Assembly (NCBI RefSeq): GCF_011039275.1
Contig: NZ_JAAKGB010000001.1
Span: 1,736,001 to 1,800,000 of the forward strand
Direction: 5' to 3'
Length of the DNA stretch: 64,000 bases
DNA from: Streptococcus hyointestinalis
Lineage (GTDB): Bacteria; Bacillota; Bacilli; Lactobacillales; Streptococcaceae
Positions within the stretch are counted from its first letter, which is position 1; every line of letters starts with the position of its first letter. Below the pieces are notes generated by a model that saw nothing but the letters and a program-made list of their open reading frames with translations, was not told where the DNA came from and did not search any database. Made by a program: the position numbers and the translations under genes. Below are positions 1-7,676 of this stretch, piece after piece.

Positions 1-429
1 CGTCACATGCATGCGCTCTGTCAGCTCTGCTAGATAGGCAATGGTCTCATCTGGCAGACAGTCTGGGCGTGTCCCGATGTTGATACCAACCACACCAGGT
101 TCGTTGATCGCCTGCTCGTAGCGCTCACGGATAACCTCCACACGGTCGTGTGTGTTGGTAAAGTTTTGAAAATACACCAGATATTTCTTGACCTCGGGCC
201 ACTTGCGGTGCATAAAGTCAATTTCCTTGTAAAATTGCTCACGAATGGGTGCTTCAGGGGCAACGATAGCGTCGCCAGACCCTGACACTGTACAAAAAGT
301 ACAGCCGCCGTGCGCTACCGTACCGTCACGATTGGGACAGTCAAATCCAGCGTCAATCGGCACTTTGAAAATCTTTTCACCAAAAATTAAACGATAATAG
401 TCATTTAGGGTGTTGTAACGTTTTTTCAT
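1..429 (-). CDS. TIGR01212-type radical SAM protein (YtqA/YhcC family), 5' part only
   Basis: The first 143 codons are present; the rest lies beyond the left edge. The N-terminus reads MKKRYNTLNDYYRLIFGEK, followed by FDCPNRDGT and GGCTFC, the unusually spaced cysteine cluster this radical SAM family uses for its 4Fe-4S centre, and then NIGTRPDCL. These are family hallmarks; the substrate is not known to me. The ATG at 427-429 has no Shine-Dalgarno sequence. A TG-T-TACAAT extended -10 ends only 6 nt before it, so the mRNA may be leaderless. The gene lies downstream of the ribU-PAP2 operon, whose terminator separates the two units. Confidence 0.85.
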   Translation of the reverse strand, partial: MKKRYNTLNDYYRLIFGEKIFKVPIDAGFDCPNRDGTVAHGGCTFCTVSGSGDAIVAPEAPIREQFYKEIDFMHRKWPEVKKYLVYFQNFTNTHDRVEVIRERYEQAINEPGVVGINIGTRPDCLPDETIAYLAELTERMHVT

Positions 430-434
430 GACTC

Positions 435-443
435 TATTGTAAC
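435..443 (-). promoter_or_regulatory. Extended -10 promoter of the radical SAM gene
   Basis: On the minus strand TGTTACAAT (TG-N-TACAAT) ends 6 nt before the ATG at 429. No good -35 is seen (best GTGAAA at 458-463). A start site at the usual 6-7 nt would fall on or beside the ATG. Confidence 0.5.
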
Positions 444-474
444 ACAAATCATGAGATTTTCACCAAAATTGCTC

Positions 475-508
475 TAAAAAAGAGACCAGAAGCAAGCTTC
501 TGGTCTCT
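475..508 (-). terminator. Rho-independent terminator of the ribU-PAP2 operon
   Basis: A 13-bp perfect stem (AGAGACCAGAAGC and its complement, 3-nt loop) is followed on the minus strand by a run of U. It lies 9 bp after the PAP2 stop codon. Confidence 0.9.
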
Positions 509-516
509 TCTTAAAA

Positions 517-1167
517 TTACTTTTGTTTACCCTGAAAGCGCCACTTAAAGCGCAATTGGTCATAGTAAGGAAACACTAAGTTATGGATAGCATAGGCGAG
601 TAAAAAGCCACCTATGATATCACTTGGGTAATGCACGCCCAGATAAATCCGTGATAAGGCAATACAGAAAATCAAAAGCCCTAAAAGGATAGCCACCGTC
701 CATTTGGCAGTCTGTGAGGACAAGCGCTGGAAGCAAATAACAAGGATACTTCCAATAATCAAAAAGGTCCCCGTAGCATGACCACTCGGAAATGAATTGC
801 CACTCGCATAGACCAAGTGCGTAATGCTAGGTCTTGGGCGCTGGTAGATATACTTGAGCGACACGATACAAATACCCGCTAAAATGCTGTTTGTAGCGAC
901 GTAAATCGCCTCGGCATACCATTTTTTCAGCCATAAGATAATGACCGCAACAGCGGCAATGATAGCCTGGGTACTTGGATTTCCAATAACGGTTATGGTT
1001 TTAAAGAAAGCCGTTAGAGGCTGGGGAAGATCCCCTCTGATGGCACTTTGCACACTAGTATCAAATGGCCGTAAAGCTTCAGGATAAAATTTGACCACAT
1101 AACCTAGCATGACAAAGAATAAAAAAGCAAAAGAGGCAATTACCCAATAGTGTTGTCTTTTTTTCAT
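517..1167 (-). CDS. PAP2-family membrane phosphatase
   Basis: This 216-residue membrane protein has all three phosphatidic acid phosphatase type 2 motifs: KYIYQRPRP (residues 105-113), PSGH (127-130) and SRIYLGVHYPSD (172-183), with the catalytic histidines present. Hydrophobic segments occur near residues 7-25, 60-80, 87-104, 134-148 and 156-172. Family members remove phosphate from lipid phosphates or undecaprenyl pyrophosphate at the outer membrane face. The start ATG overlaps the ribU stop (ATGA), so translation is probably coupled and the gene falls under the FMN riboswitch. That context suggests a possible role with flavin phosphates (inference); a general lipid phosphatase is equally possible. 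Confidence 0.9.
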   Translation of the reverse strand: MKKRQHYWVIASFAFLFFVMLGYVVKFYPEALRPFDTSVQSAIRGDLPQPLTAFFKTITVIGNPSTQAIIAAVAVIILWLKKWYAEAIYVATNSILAGICIVSLKYIYQRPRPSITHLVYASGNSFPSGHATGTFLIIGSILVICFQRLSSQTAKWTVAILLGLLIFCIALSRIYLGVHYPSDIIGGFLLAYAIHNLVFPYYDQLRFKWRFQGKQK

Positions 1168-1736
1168 TTCAATTGATATCTTTCTATAAACGGTTTACAA
1201 GACGTATAGACGATATAAAAAACCAGAGCCAAAAGCACACCCTCAATGATATTAAAAGGAATAACCATGGCTACAATGTAGCGACTAACCCCAATCGTTG
1301 CTGCAATGTCAAAATTAGCAAAGGTGGCATACAGCGGCACGGCATAAAAGAGATTTATCAATACCATAGCAACCGTCAATATCAGCGTCCCTAATACAGT
1401 TGCTTTTAGATAGGCTGTAAGCACCATATGTTTTTTCCAAATAAAGGCAAATGCCCACAGAAAAACAAATAAAGCTACCATATTCATCGGAAGCCCGATG
1501 TAGGTTTCCACCCCTTGATTATTGAGCACCAGTTTTAAAAGCGAGCGTAAAAAAAGAACGACCACGCTACTCTTAAAATCAAAAAGTGCCAAGGCTAAAA
1601 GCATGGGAATCACACTAAAGTCGAGCTTTAGAAAGTTTGCCCCTGGAATGAGGGGAAAACTCACATACATGAGCACAAACGATAGTGCAGAGAGTACCGC
1701 TAAAAGCGTCAAACGTCTTGTGTTTGTCATTGTCAT
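1164..1736 (-). CDS. ribU: Riboflavin ECF transporter substrate-binding component RibU
   Basis: A hydrophobic protein of about 190 residues with five to six membrane segments, beginning MTMTNTRRLTLLAVLSALSF, typical of ECF S components; the segment LIPGANFLKLDFSVIPMLLA matches RibU proteins. It would bind riboflavin and work with the shared EcfAA'T module encoded elsewhere. I chose the ATG at 1736 because GGAGG lies 8 nt upstream; an ATG at 1751 would sit inside that ribosome binding site. An FMN riboswitch about 70 bp upstream supports the assignment strongly. PAP2 follows with an ATGA overlap. Confidence 0.92.
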   Translation of the reverse strand: MTMTNTRRLTLLAVLSALSFVLMYVSFPLIPGANFLKLDFSVIPMLLALALFDFKSSVVVLFLRSLLKLVLNNQGVETYIGLPMNMVALFVFLWAFAFIWKKHMVLTAYLKATVLGTLILTVAMVLINLFYAVPLYATFANFDIAATIGVSRYIVAMVIPFNIIEGVLLALVFYIVYTSCKPFIERYQLK

Positions 1737-1805
1737 AAAAAATTCCTCCAATTTTTACAAATTGAAAGAAGGCCAAAAGGTATGTGCGTACACAAAAAAC
1801 CTTTG

Positions 1806-1925
1806 TCTTCTCCCATCCAGACTATACTGTCGGTCGTGGAATCTCACCACGTCAGCTTGCGCTCGCGGACTTCACTCATCATATAAGTGTCACCGCCGGT
1901 CGGGAATCTCACCCTGCCCTGAAGA
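1806..1925 (-). promoter_or_regulatory. FMN riboswitch (RFN element)
   Basis: On the minus strand the conserved RFN pieces appear in order: GGGCAGGGTGAGATTCCCGA, CCGGCGGTGACA, then AGTCCGCGAGCGC, GACGTGGTGAGATTCCACGA, CCGACAGTATAGTCTGGATG and GGAGAAGA. It lies in the ribU leader. Binding of FMN is expected to turn off ribU (and PAP2). A short hairpin (AAAGGT/ACCTTT) between it and the ribU ribosome binding site may be part of the expression platform. Confidence 0.97.
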
Positions 1926-1940
1926 CATTTCCATGATAAC

Positions 1941-1967
1941 AAAAAAGCCCTGCAAATGCAAGGGCTT
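1941..1967 (-). terminator. Terminator of the surface-protein gene
   Basis: On the minus strand a stem AGCCCTTGCA with its complement is followed by TTTTTTG, 6 bp after the surface-protein stop and just before the FMN riboswitch. Confidence 0.85.
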
Positions 1968-1972
1968 CATAC

Positions 1973-4900
1973 TTAGATATCTGTAATCTTGATAAAGGTT
2001 GAAGGGAGACCAACACGGTCTTCTGCATAACGACTTTGTTCAGACCAGAGTTGAGAGATAGGGTACCAACCAGATAACATTGGTGTATAAGGGTCAGATA
2101 CATAAGTCTTGCCATTATTGTAGCCTTTTAGGACAAGCTCATGGCTACCATTTCTGACAAAAATGTCATTTTGCACAGCTGCCATCACATGATAGCCTTC
2201 TTGCAGAGCGGTTGCAACAGCAGAAAGACTTGGTAGCGGTGTTGCTGTGTAGCCCCAATGGTCAACAGCTTTTAGTAACCCTACAGCTCCTGTACCTGTC
2301 CACTGCTTGTTGAACTGGTCAGTGTTATTGTAGAGATAATCTGCCACAGTTGTTGGAAGGACTTCTTTTCCTGACAAGGAACTAAAGACCATAGCAAGGC
2401 TTGTTGGCACACAGCCTGTTTTATCTAGATTAGACAAGCCATAAACCTTACTTGCCCATCTTGGATCACGTTGACGGTAGTAAGGAGTCTTATAATTGAC
2501 TCGATCAACAGTGAAGGTATTCGCAACCAAGAAATTAGACTTGCCATTTTCTACTTGATAGACATGGACATGATAAGTGCCTGTATCGGCATGGTCAGTG
2601 ACGTTGATTCTTGTCACAGCTTGGCTATTTTGATGGCTAGAAGCATACCATTTCAAATCATCTTGTCCCTTGGCATCAGACCAAACGGCAAACAAAATAT
2701 CTCCTGAACTTGGCACAGCAGTTGCTCTTAGCTCGTAATTACCAGTACCTTTGTAGGTGGCAGTGACTGCTTTAGGCACTTCAAAGCGGTAAGTACCTAG
2801 GCTGACAGCGTAGGTCGTGCCGTCTGTAAAGTCGGTGTAGACATGCACATAGTAGTCATCGCTATTGCCTGCATGATTTTTAATGTCTACCGTTTGACGG
2901 ACTTGATTGTTGTTAGCTGTTGGGGTGTACCACTTGACGTCATCTTGGTCTTTGTCCGCTGACCAAACAGCGATACGAGAGCCCTTAATTTGTTTCGTCT
3001 TGTCACTTCCTGTTACAACCACATCAAAAGTCGTTTTGGTCTTATCATAATTGACTACCTTAACTTCTGGCTTAGCTGGTTCTGGTACATCAATGTGGTA
3101 AGTACCTAAGCTGACAGCATAAGTCGTGCCATCTGTGAAGTCAGTGTAGACATGCACATAGTAGTCATCGCTATTGCCTGCATGGTTTTTAATGTCTACC
3201 GTTTGACGGACTTGATTGTTGTTAGCTGTTGGGGTGTACCACTTGACGTCATCTTGGTCTTTGTCCGCTGACCAAACAGCGATACGAGAGCCCTTGATTG
3301 GTTTCGTCTTGTCACTTCCTGTTACAACCACATCAAAAGTCGTTTTGGTCTTATCATAATTGACTACCTTAACTTCTGGCTTAGCTGGTTCTGGTACATC
3401 AATGTGGTAAGTACCTAAGCTGACAGCATAAGTCGTGCCATCTGTGAAGTCAGTGTAGACATGCACATAGTAGTCATCGCTATTGCCTGCATGGTTTTTA
3501 ATGTCTACCGTTTGACGGACTTGGTTATTGCTGGCTGTTGGGGTGTACCACTTGACGTCATCTTGGTCTTTGTCCGCTGACCAAACAGCGATACGAGAGC
3601 CCTTGATTTGTTTCGTCTTGTCACTTCCTGTTACAACGACGTCAAAAGTGGTCTTGGTCTTATCGTAGTTAACAACCTTAACCTCTGGTTTGGCGGGTTC
3701 TGGAACGTCAATGTGATAAGTACCTAAGCTGACAGCGTAGGTCGTGCCGTCCGTAAAATCGGTGTAGACATGCACATAATAATCATCGCTATTACCTGCA
3801 TGATTTTTAATGTCTACCGTTTGACGGACTTGATTGTTGTTAGCTGTTGGGGTGTACCACTTGACGTCATCTTGGTCTTTGTCCGCTGACCAAACAGCGA
3901 TACGAGAGCCCTTAATTTGTTTCGTCTTGTCACTTCCTGTTACAACGACGTCAAAAGTGGTCTTGGTCTTATCGTAGTTAACAACCTTAACCTCTGGTTT
4001 GGCGGGTTCTGGAACGTCAATGTGATAAGTACCTAAGCTGACAGCGTAGGTCGTGCCGTCCGTAAAATCGGTGTAGACATGCACATAATAATCATCGCTA
4101 TTACCTGCATGATTTTTAATGTCTACCGTTTGACGGACTTGATTGTTGTTAGCTGTTGGGGTGTACCACTTGACGTCATCTTGGTCTTTGTCCGCTGACC
4201 AAACAGCGATACGAGAGCCCTTAATTTGTTTCGTCTTGTCACTTCCTGTTACAACCACATCAAAAGTCGTTTTGGTCTTATCATAATTGACTACCTTAAC
4301 TTCTGGCTTAGCTGGTTCTGGTACATCAATGTGGTAAGTACCTAAGCTGACAGCGTAGGTCGTGCCGTCCGTAAAATCGGTGTAGACATGCACATAATAA
4401 TCATCGCTATTACCTGCATGATTTTTAATGTCTACCGTTTGACGGACTTGGTTATTGCTGGCTGTTGGGGTGTACCACTTAATGTCATCTTGGTCTTTGT
4501 CCGCTGACCAAACAGCAATACGAGAACCCTTGATTTGTTTCGTTTTGTCGCTACCTGTTACAACGACGTCAAAAGTGGTCTTGGTCTTATCGTAGTTAAC
4601 AACCTTGACCTCTGGCTTAGCGGGTTCTGGAACGTCAATGTGATAAGTACCTAAGCTGACAGCGTAGGTTGTGCCGTCCGTGAAGTCGGTGTAGACATGC
4701 ACATAGTAGTTATCACTATTGCCTGCATGATTTTTAATGTCTACCGTTTGATGGACTTGGTTATTGCTGGCTGTTGGGGTGTACCACTTAATGTCATCTT
4801 GGTCTTTGTCCGCTGACCAAACAGCAATACGAGAACCTTTGATTTGTTTTGTCTTATCGCTACCTGTTACAACCACATCAAAGGTTGTTTTAGTTTTGTC

Positions 4901-5794
4901 ATAATTAACGACCTTAACCTCTGGTTTGGCGGGTTCTGGAACGTCAATGTGATAAGTACCTAAGCTGACAGCGTAGGTCGTGCCGTCCGTAAAATCGGTG
5001 TAGACATGCACATAATAATCATCGCTAGTACCGGCATGGTCTAAAATATTGATGGTTTGGCGGATTTGGTTGTTAACGGCTGCTGGCGTGTACCATTTGA
5101 GGTCGTCTTGACCTTTGTCGGCTGACCAAACGGCGATACGAGCGCCTTTGACAGCTTTAGTGCTAGCGTTTCCCACAACGGCAACATCAAAAGTAGTTTT
5201 ATCTTTGTCATAGTTGATAACGCCAACTGCTGGATTGCTAGACTCTTCGTTACCTGCAGAAGCTTTTTCTTCTGCTACTGTGGCAGTTGCTGGCTCCAAT
5301 CCTTCGCTAGCAGATCTTTGTGTAGTCGCACTTGTGTCAGCTGACTTAGCTACTTCTGATGTTTCTTGCGTAGTGACTGCTGTAGCGCTAGCAGCTTCCG
5401 AAGCAGCAACGCTCTCTGTGCTCGCTACACTACTAGCACTTTCGCTAGTACCTGTTGTGCTAGCTTCCTCGCTCGTTGCTGCAACAACCGCTACTTCTGA
5501 CGTCTGCTCAACGGCTTGACTGGCTGCTTCAGAAGAAGTTGACGTAGCTGCGGTTGAAGTGTCACTTACCGTCTCTTGCGGACTTGCGACAACGGTCTCA
5601 GTGTTACTTGCTTGTGGCTGCGTTGCTGTCACTTGGTCGGCTTGTACACCACCAGAAAAGAAAACAGCTGTCCCAAGCAAAGCCGATACGGCACCCAAAG
5701 TAGACACTTTGCGAATACCGAAGCGTTGCTTACGAACAGTTCTGTGTTGATGTAATCTCTCCATACGTGAATAGTGCATCCTAAATATCCTCAT
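1973..5794 (-). CDS. Large secreted protein: YSIRK-like signal, GBS Bsp-like repeats, C39-family peptidase domain
   Basis: 1273 residues. Residues 20-52 form a long signal peptide with a YSIRK-type variant (FGIRKVSTLGAVSALLG), probably cut after VQA. Residues 53-190 are Ser/Thr/Ala/Glu-rich. Residues 192-1015 hold eight near-identical 103-residue repeats (core IAVWSADKDQDDVKWYTPT, YYVHVYTDFTDGTTYAVSLG), which I recognise as GBS Bsp-like repeats; a divergent ninth follows. Residues 1099-1273 are a C39_2 peptidase-like domain with Cys1128 (TGCVPTSLAMV), His1218 (GSHELVLKGY) and Asp1234. There is no LPXTG sorting signal or C-terminal membrane anchor; LPSTF near the end is not followed by a hydrophobic tail. 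It is probably a wall-associated or released enzyme. The promoter is TTGAAA (5838-5843), 17 bp, TAACAT (5815-5820). Confidence 0.88.
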   Translation of the reverse strand: MRIFRMHYSRMERLHQHRTVRKQRFGIRKVSTLGAVSALLGTAVFFSGGVQADQVTATQPQASNTETVVASPQETVSDTSTAATSTSSEAASQAVEQTSEVAVVAATSEEASTTGTSESASSVASTESVAASEAASATAVTTQETSEVAKSADTSATTQRSASEGLEPATATVAEEKASAGNEESSNPAVGVINYDKDKTTFDVAVVGNASTKAVKGARIAVWSADKGQDDLKWYTPAAVNNQIRQTINILDHAGTSDDYYVHVYTDFTDGTTYAVSLGTYHIDVPEPAKPEVKVVNYDKTKTTFDVVVTGSDKTKQIKGSRIAVWSADKDQDDIKWYTPTASNNQVHQTVDIKNHAGNSDNYYVHVYTDFTDGTTYAVSLGTYHIDVPEPAKPEVKVVNYDKTKTTFDVVVTGSDKTKQIKGSRIAVWSADKDQDDIKWYTPTASNNQVRQTVDIKNHAGNSDDYYVHVYTDFTDGTTYAVSLGTYHIDVPEPAKPEVKVVNYDKTKTTFDVVVTGSDKTKQIKGSRIAVWSADKDQDDVKWYTPTANNNQVRQTVDIKNHAGNSDDYYVHVYTDFTDGTTYAVSLGTYHIDVPEPAKPEVKVVNYDKTKTTFDVVVTGSDKTKQIKGSRIAVWSADKDQDDVKWYTPTANNNQVRQTVDIKNHAGNSDDYYVHVYTDFTDGTTYAVSLGTYHIDVPEPAKPEVKVVNYDKTKTTFDVVVTGSDKTKQIKGSRIAVWSADKDQDDVKWYTPTASNNQVRQTVDIKNHAGNSDDYYVHVYTDFTDGTTYAVSLGTYHIDVPEPAKPEVKVVNYDKTKTTFDVVVTGSDKTKPIKGSRIAVWSADKDQDDVKWYTPTANNNQVRQTVDIKNHAGNSDDYYVHVYTDFTDGTTYAVSLGTYHIDVPEPAKPEVKVVNYDKTKTTFDVVVTGSDKTKQIKGSRIAVWSADKDQDDVKWYTPTANNNQVRQTVDIKNHAGNSDDYYVHVYTDFTDGTTYAVSLGTYRFEVPKAVTATYKGTGNYELRATAVPSSGDILFAVWSDAKGQDDLKWYASSHQNSQAVTRINVTDHADTGTYHVHVYQVENGKSNFLVANTFTVDRVNYKTPYYRQRDPRWASKVYGLSNLDKTGCVPTSLAMVFSSLSGKEVLPTTVADYLYNNTDQFNKQWTGTGAVGLLKAVDHWGYTATPLPSLSAVATALQEGYHVMAAVQNDIFVRNGSHELVLKGYNNGKTYVSDPYTPMLSGWYPISQLWSEQSRYAEDRVGLPSTFIKITDI
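2761..5240 (-). repeat. Tandem 309-bp coding repeats in the surface-protein gene
   Basis: Eight full units of 309 bp (103 codons) are in frame, plus a diverged ninth at the 3' end of the gene. The same site recurs at 3091 and 3400. Units differ mainly by silent changes that fall into two sequence classes (for example ccacatcaaaagtcgtt versus cgacgtcaaaagtggtc), mixed in a mosaic along the array. Confidence 0.95.
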
Positions 5795-5814
5795 TTCTAT
5801 TTTCCTATATGTTT

Positions 5815-5843
5815 ATGTTAGCATGATTTTAGGCATTTTTCAA
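5815..5843 (-). promoter_or_regulatory. Promoter of the surface-protein gene
   Basis: TTGAAA (minus strand, 5838-5843), 17-bp spacer, TAACAT (5815-5820), about 20 bp before the ATG at 5794. Confidence 0.65.
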
Positions 5844-5890
5844 GGAATTTTAAGATTTTTTTAAGCTGGTAGACACGCAATTGTAATACT

Positions 5891-6439
5891 TTATTTCAAC
5901 TTGTCTTTTTCATAGACATGGCTCAACTCTAGATTTGGAAATGACTGCTGGCGCAGCGCTTCATAGACAATCATGCAGGCAGTGTTTGAGAGGTTGAGGC
6001 TTCTGACGTGCTGGTCATTCATAGGGATACGCAGAGCCTTGTCAGCATGTTGGCGCATAAAATCCTCTGGCAAACCCTTATCCTCACGCCCAAACAAAAA
6101 GTAGTGGGCACAGCCATCGTTATACTTTTCCTCAGAATAAACACGACTAGCAAACTTACTAATCAAGTGGAGTTTGCCATCACAAGCCTCTAAAAACTCC
6201 TCTAGACTATCGTAAAACGTCACATCAAGCTTGTCCCAATAATCAAGCCCAGCACGCTTCATTTTCTTGTCATCAATAGGAAAACCCATAGGGCGAATGA
6301 TATGAAGGGGGCTGTTGGTCGCAGCGCAGGTACGGGCGATATTGCCAGTATTAGCTGGAATCTGTGGTTCAAATAAAACGATGTGGTTAGAACTGCTGTC
6401 ACTGCGGTGGTTTTGCTGGCTGAGTGCTTCGATATTCAT
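5891..6439 (-). CDS. trmL: tRNA (cytidine(34)-2'-O)-methyltransferase TrmL (SpoU/SPOUT family)
   Basis: 182 residues. After a 20-residue streptococcal-style extension the protein shows [20 protein letters not shown] (SPOUT motif 1), then LIFG-like [16 protein letters not shown] (motif 2) and [28 protein letters not shown] (motif 3), the knotted SAM site of TrmL. The enzyme 2'-O-methylates the wobble base of tRNA-Leu isoacceptors. It is transcribed alone from a strong promoter through a roughly 120-nt structured leader that ends in a terminator-like hairpin just before the start codon, so read-through control is likely. Confidence 0.92.
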   Translation of the reverse strand: MNIEALSQQNHRSDSSSNHIVLFEPQIPANTGNIARTCAATNSPLHIIRPMGFPIDDKKMKRAGLDYWDKLDVTFYDSLEEFLEACDGKLHLISKFASRVYSEEKYNDGCAHYFLFGREDKGLPEDFMRQHADKALRIPMNDQHVRSLNLSNTACMIVYEALRQQSFPNLELSHVYEKDKLK

Positions 6440-6462
6440 GCTGATCCTCTCTTAAACATAAT

Positions 6463-6561
6463 AAAAACCACATTGCCCGGAGTCAAGCTCAGCAAACAAT
6501 GTGGTTGTGGTTGCTCGCTACCTTAAATCATAACAGGTTTGATTTAAAACAACGAATCGTT
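6463..6561 (-). promoter_or_regulatory. Structured 5' leader of trmL with terminator-like hairpin (possible attenuator or small RNA)
   Basis: On the minus strand the leader holds a 7-bp hairpin (TTAAATC/GATTTAA, 6523-6547) and then a 10-bp stem (AACCACATTG/CAATGTGGTT, 6466-6506) followed by TTTTTATTATG. The second hairpin looks like an intrinsic terminator located before the trmL start rather than after a gene. It could be an attenuator or end a short independent RNA. A link to the Lactobacillales '23S-methyl' type of leader is possible but not tested. Confidence 0.6.
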
Positions 6562-6567
6562 ATCACT

Positions 6568-6595
6568 ATTATAACACTTATGGACTATCTGTCAA
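6568..6595 (-). promoter_or_regulatory. Strong sigma-A promoter of the trmL leader
   Basis: TTGACA (minus strand, 6590-6595), 16-bp spacer, TATAAT (6568-6573): both hexamers are consensus. Confidence 0.85.
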
Positions 6596-6631
6596 TAGCT
6601 TTTTGAGGATTTTTTAGGCGAGATATGATTT

Positions 6632-6985
6632 TTATCTTTGCTTATCCCCATAAGTCAAAATCCCATCAATGACAAAACCATAGCTTAAGCTCATGAAGTT
6701 GACTGCAAGAGTTAAGACCCAGCCATAGCCCATCATATAATCAAAATAAGTCACGCAAAGTCCAATAACAAAAGCAATCATAGGTCCTCTTAGATACCAC
6801 TTACCCTCTAAAGCTATATGACCTAGCGCAACAGCAAGACCTAGCCCCATGCGATTAAGCATCAAAAAGAAAAGATTGTCCAATGTGAACGGTACTTGTA
6901 AAAAGAAGATAGCAGACCACCAGCAAAAAACTCCGCAGATAAGTCCTAATAATAGCCCTACTCCTATTGTTGTTCCTTTTTTCAT
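6632..6985 (-). CDS. Small membrane protein, unknown function
   Basis: 117 residues with four hydrophobic segments (roughly 8-30, 38-58, 66-86 and 88-110). I recognise no motif. It starts 1 bp after the stop of the DJ-1/PfpI gene and is last in the ArsR-controlled operon, so it is probably co-expressed with that protein. A transport or membrane stress role is conceivable but unsupported by sequence. Confidence 0.75.
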   Translation of the reverse strand: MKKGTTIGVGLLLGLICGVFCWWSAIFFLQVPFTLDNLFFLMLNRMGLGLAVALGHIALEGKWYLRGPMIAFVIGLCVTYFDYMMGYGWVLTLAVNFMSLSYGFVIDGILTYGDKQR

Positions 6986-6986
6986 G

Positions 6987-7676
6987 TTAGTTTTCCTCCA
7001 ATGCTTTGACTAATAAATCAGCGACACCTGCTGGTGACTGTGGGTTTTGTCCTGTAATCAAGCGTCCATCACGCACGGCATGGCTTGAGAAAAAACGACG
7101 CTTCGTAAACTGTGCCCCCATGCTTTTGAGCGCTGTTTCGGTCAAAAAAGGCACAAACTTGGTCGTTCGATTGAGAGCTTCCTCGGTATTAGTAAAGCCG
7201 GTCACATGACGTCCTTTGATAAGTGGTTCTCCATTTTCAGCTTTGAGATTGAGAAGTCCTACCACACCATGACACACGGCTGTGACGTAACCGCCATTTT
7301 GATAAATGCTCTCTGCAATTTTTTGAAGGGCTTGATTATCTGGAAAATCCCACATGACACCATGTCCACCTGTGTAGTAGATCGCCACATACTGGCTTGG
7401 GTCAATTGTGTCAACAGACAAGCTAGTAGCTAGAGCTTTCTGTCTAAAGTCTTCATCATGATATAAAGCCCAGTCCGTCTCATCTGCAAAACGCAGGCTG
7501 TGGGGGTCAAGAGGTACATAACCACCCTTTGGACTAGCAAAATCAACGTCGTAGCCTGCACGGTGAATCTTGTCATAAAAATGAGTCAGCTCACTCAACC
7601 AAAGACCCGTTGCACGGTTTGTTGTAGCGTATTTTTCAACATTTGTCATCACAATTAAAATCTTTTTATTGCTCAC
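6987..7676 (-). CDS. DJ-1/PfpI superfamily protein (HchA/Hsp31-like glutamine amidotransferase fold)
   Basis: 229 residues. The nucleophile elbow AVCHGVVG places Cys135 and His136; YYTGGHGVMWDFP (101-113) and the early Glu29 complete the pattern seen in the Hsp31-like, type 1 glutamine amidotransferase branch. Such proteins act as glyoxalase III, deglycase or holdase chaperones; which applies here cannot be told from sequence. The start overlaps the end of the ArsR regulator gene by 11 nt, so the two are translationally linked and the regulator likely senses the same stress. Confidence 0.85.
   Translation of the reverse strand: MSNKKILIVMTNVEKYATTNRATGLWLSELTHFYDKIHRAGYDVDFASPKGGYVPLDPHSLRFADETDWALYHDEDFRQKALATSLSVDTIDPSQYVAIYYTGGHGVMWDFPDNQALQKIAESIYQNGGYVTAVCHGVVGLLNLKAENGEPLIKGRHVTGFTNTEEALNRTTKFVPFLTETALKSMGAQFTKRRFFSSHAVRDGRLITGQNPQSPAGVADLLVKALEEN

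Noticed and set aside
1973-2010. LPSTF near the C-terminus as a sortase signal
   Set aside because: It is not LPXTG and is not followed by a hydrophobic segment and basic tail.
2761-5240. Tandem repeats that could suggest a CRISPR array
   Set aside because: The 309-bp units are in-frame protein-coding repeats with no short repeat/spacer pattern.
6463-6561. trmL leader as a PreQ1 or SAM riboswitch
   Set aside because: None of the conserved pieces of those riboswitches could be recognised; kept only as an unclassified leader.
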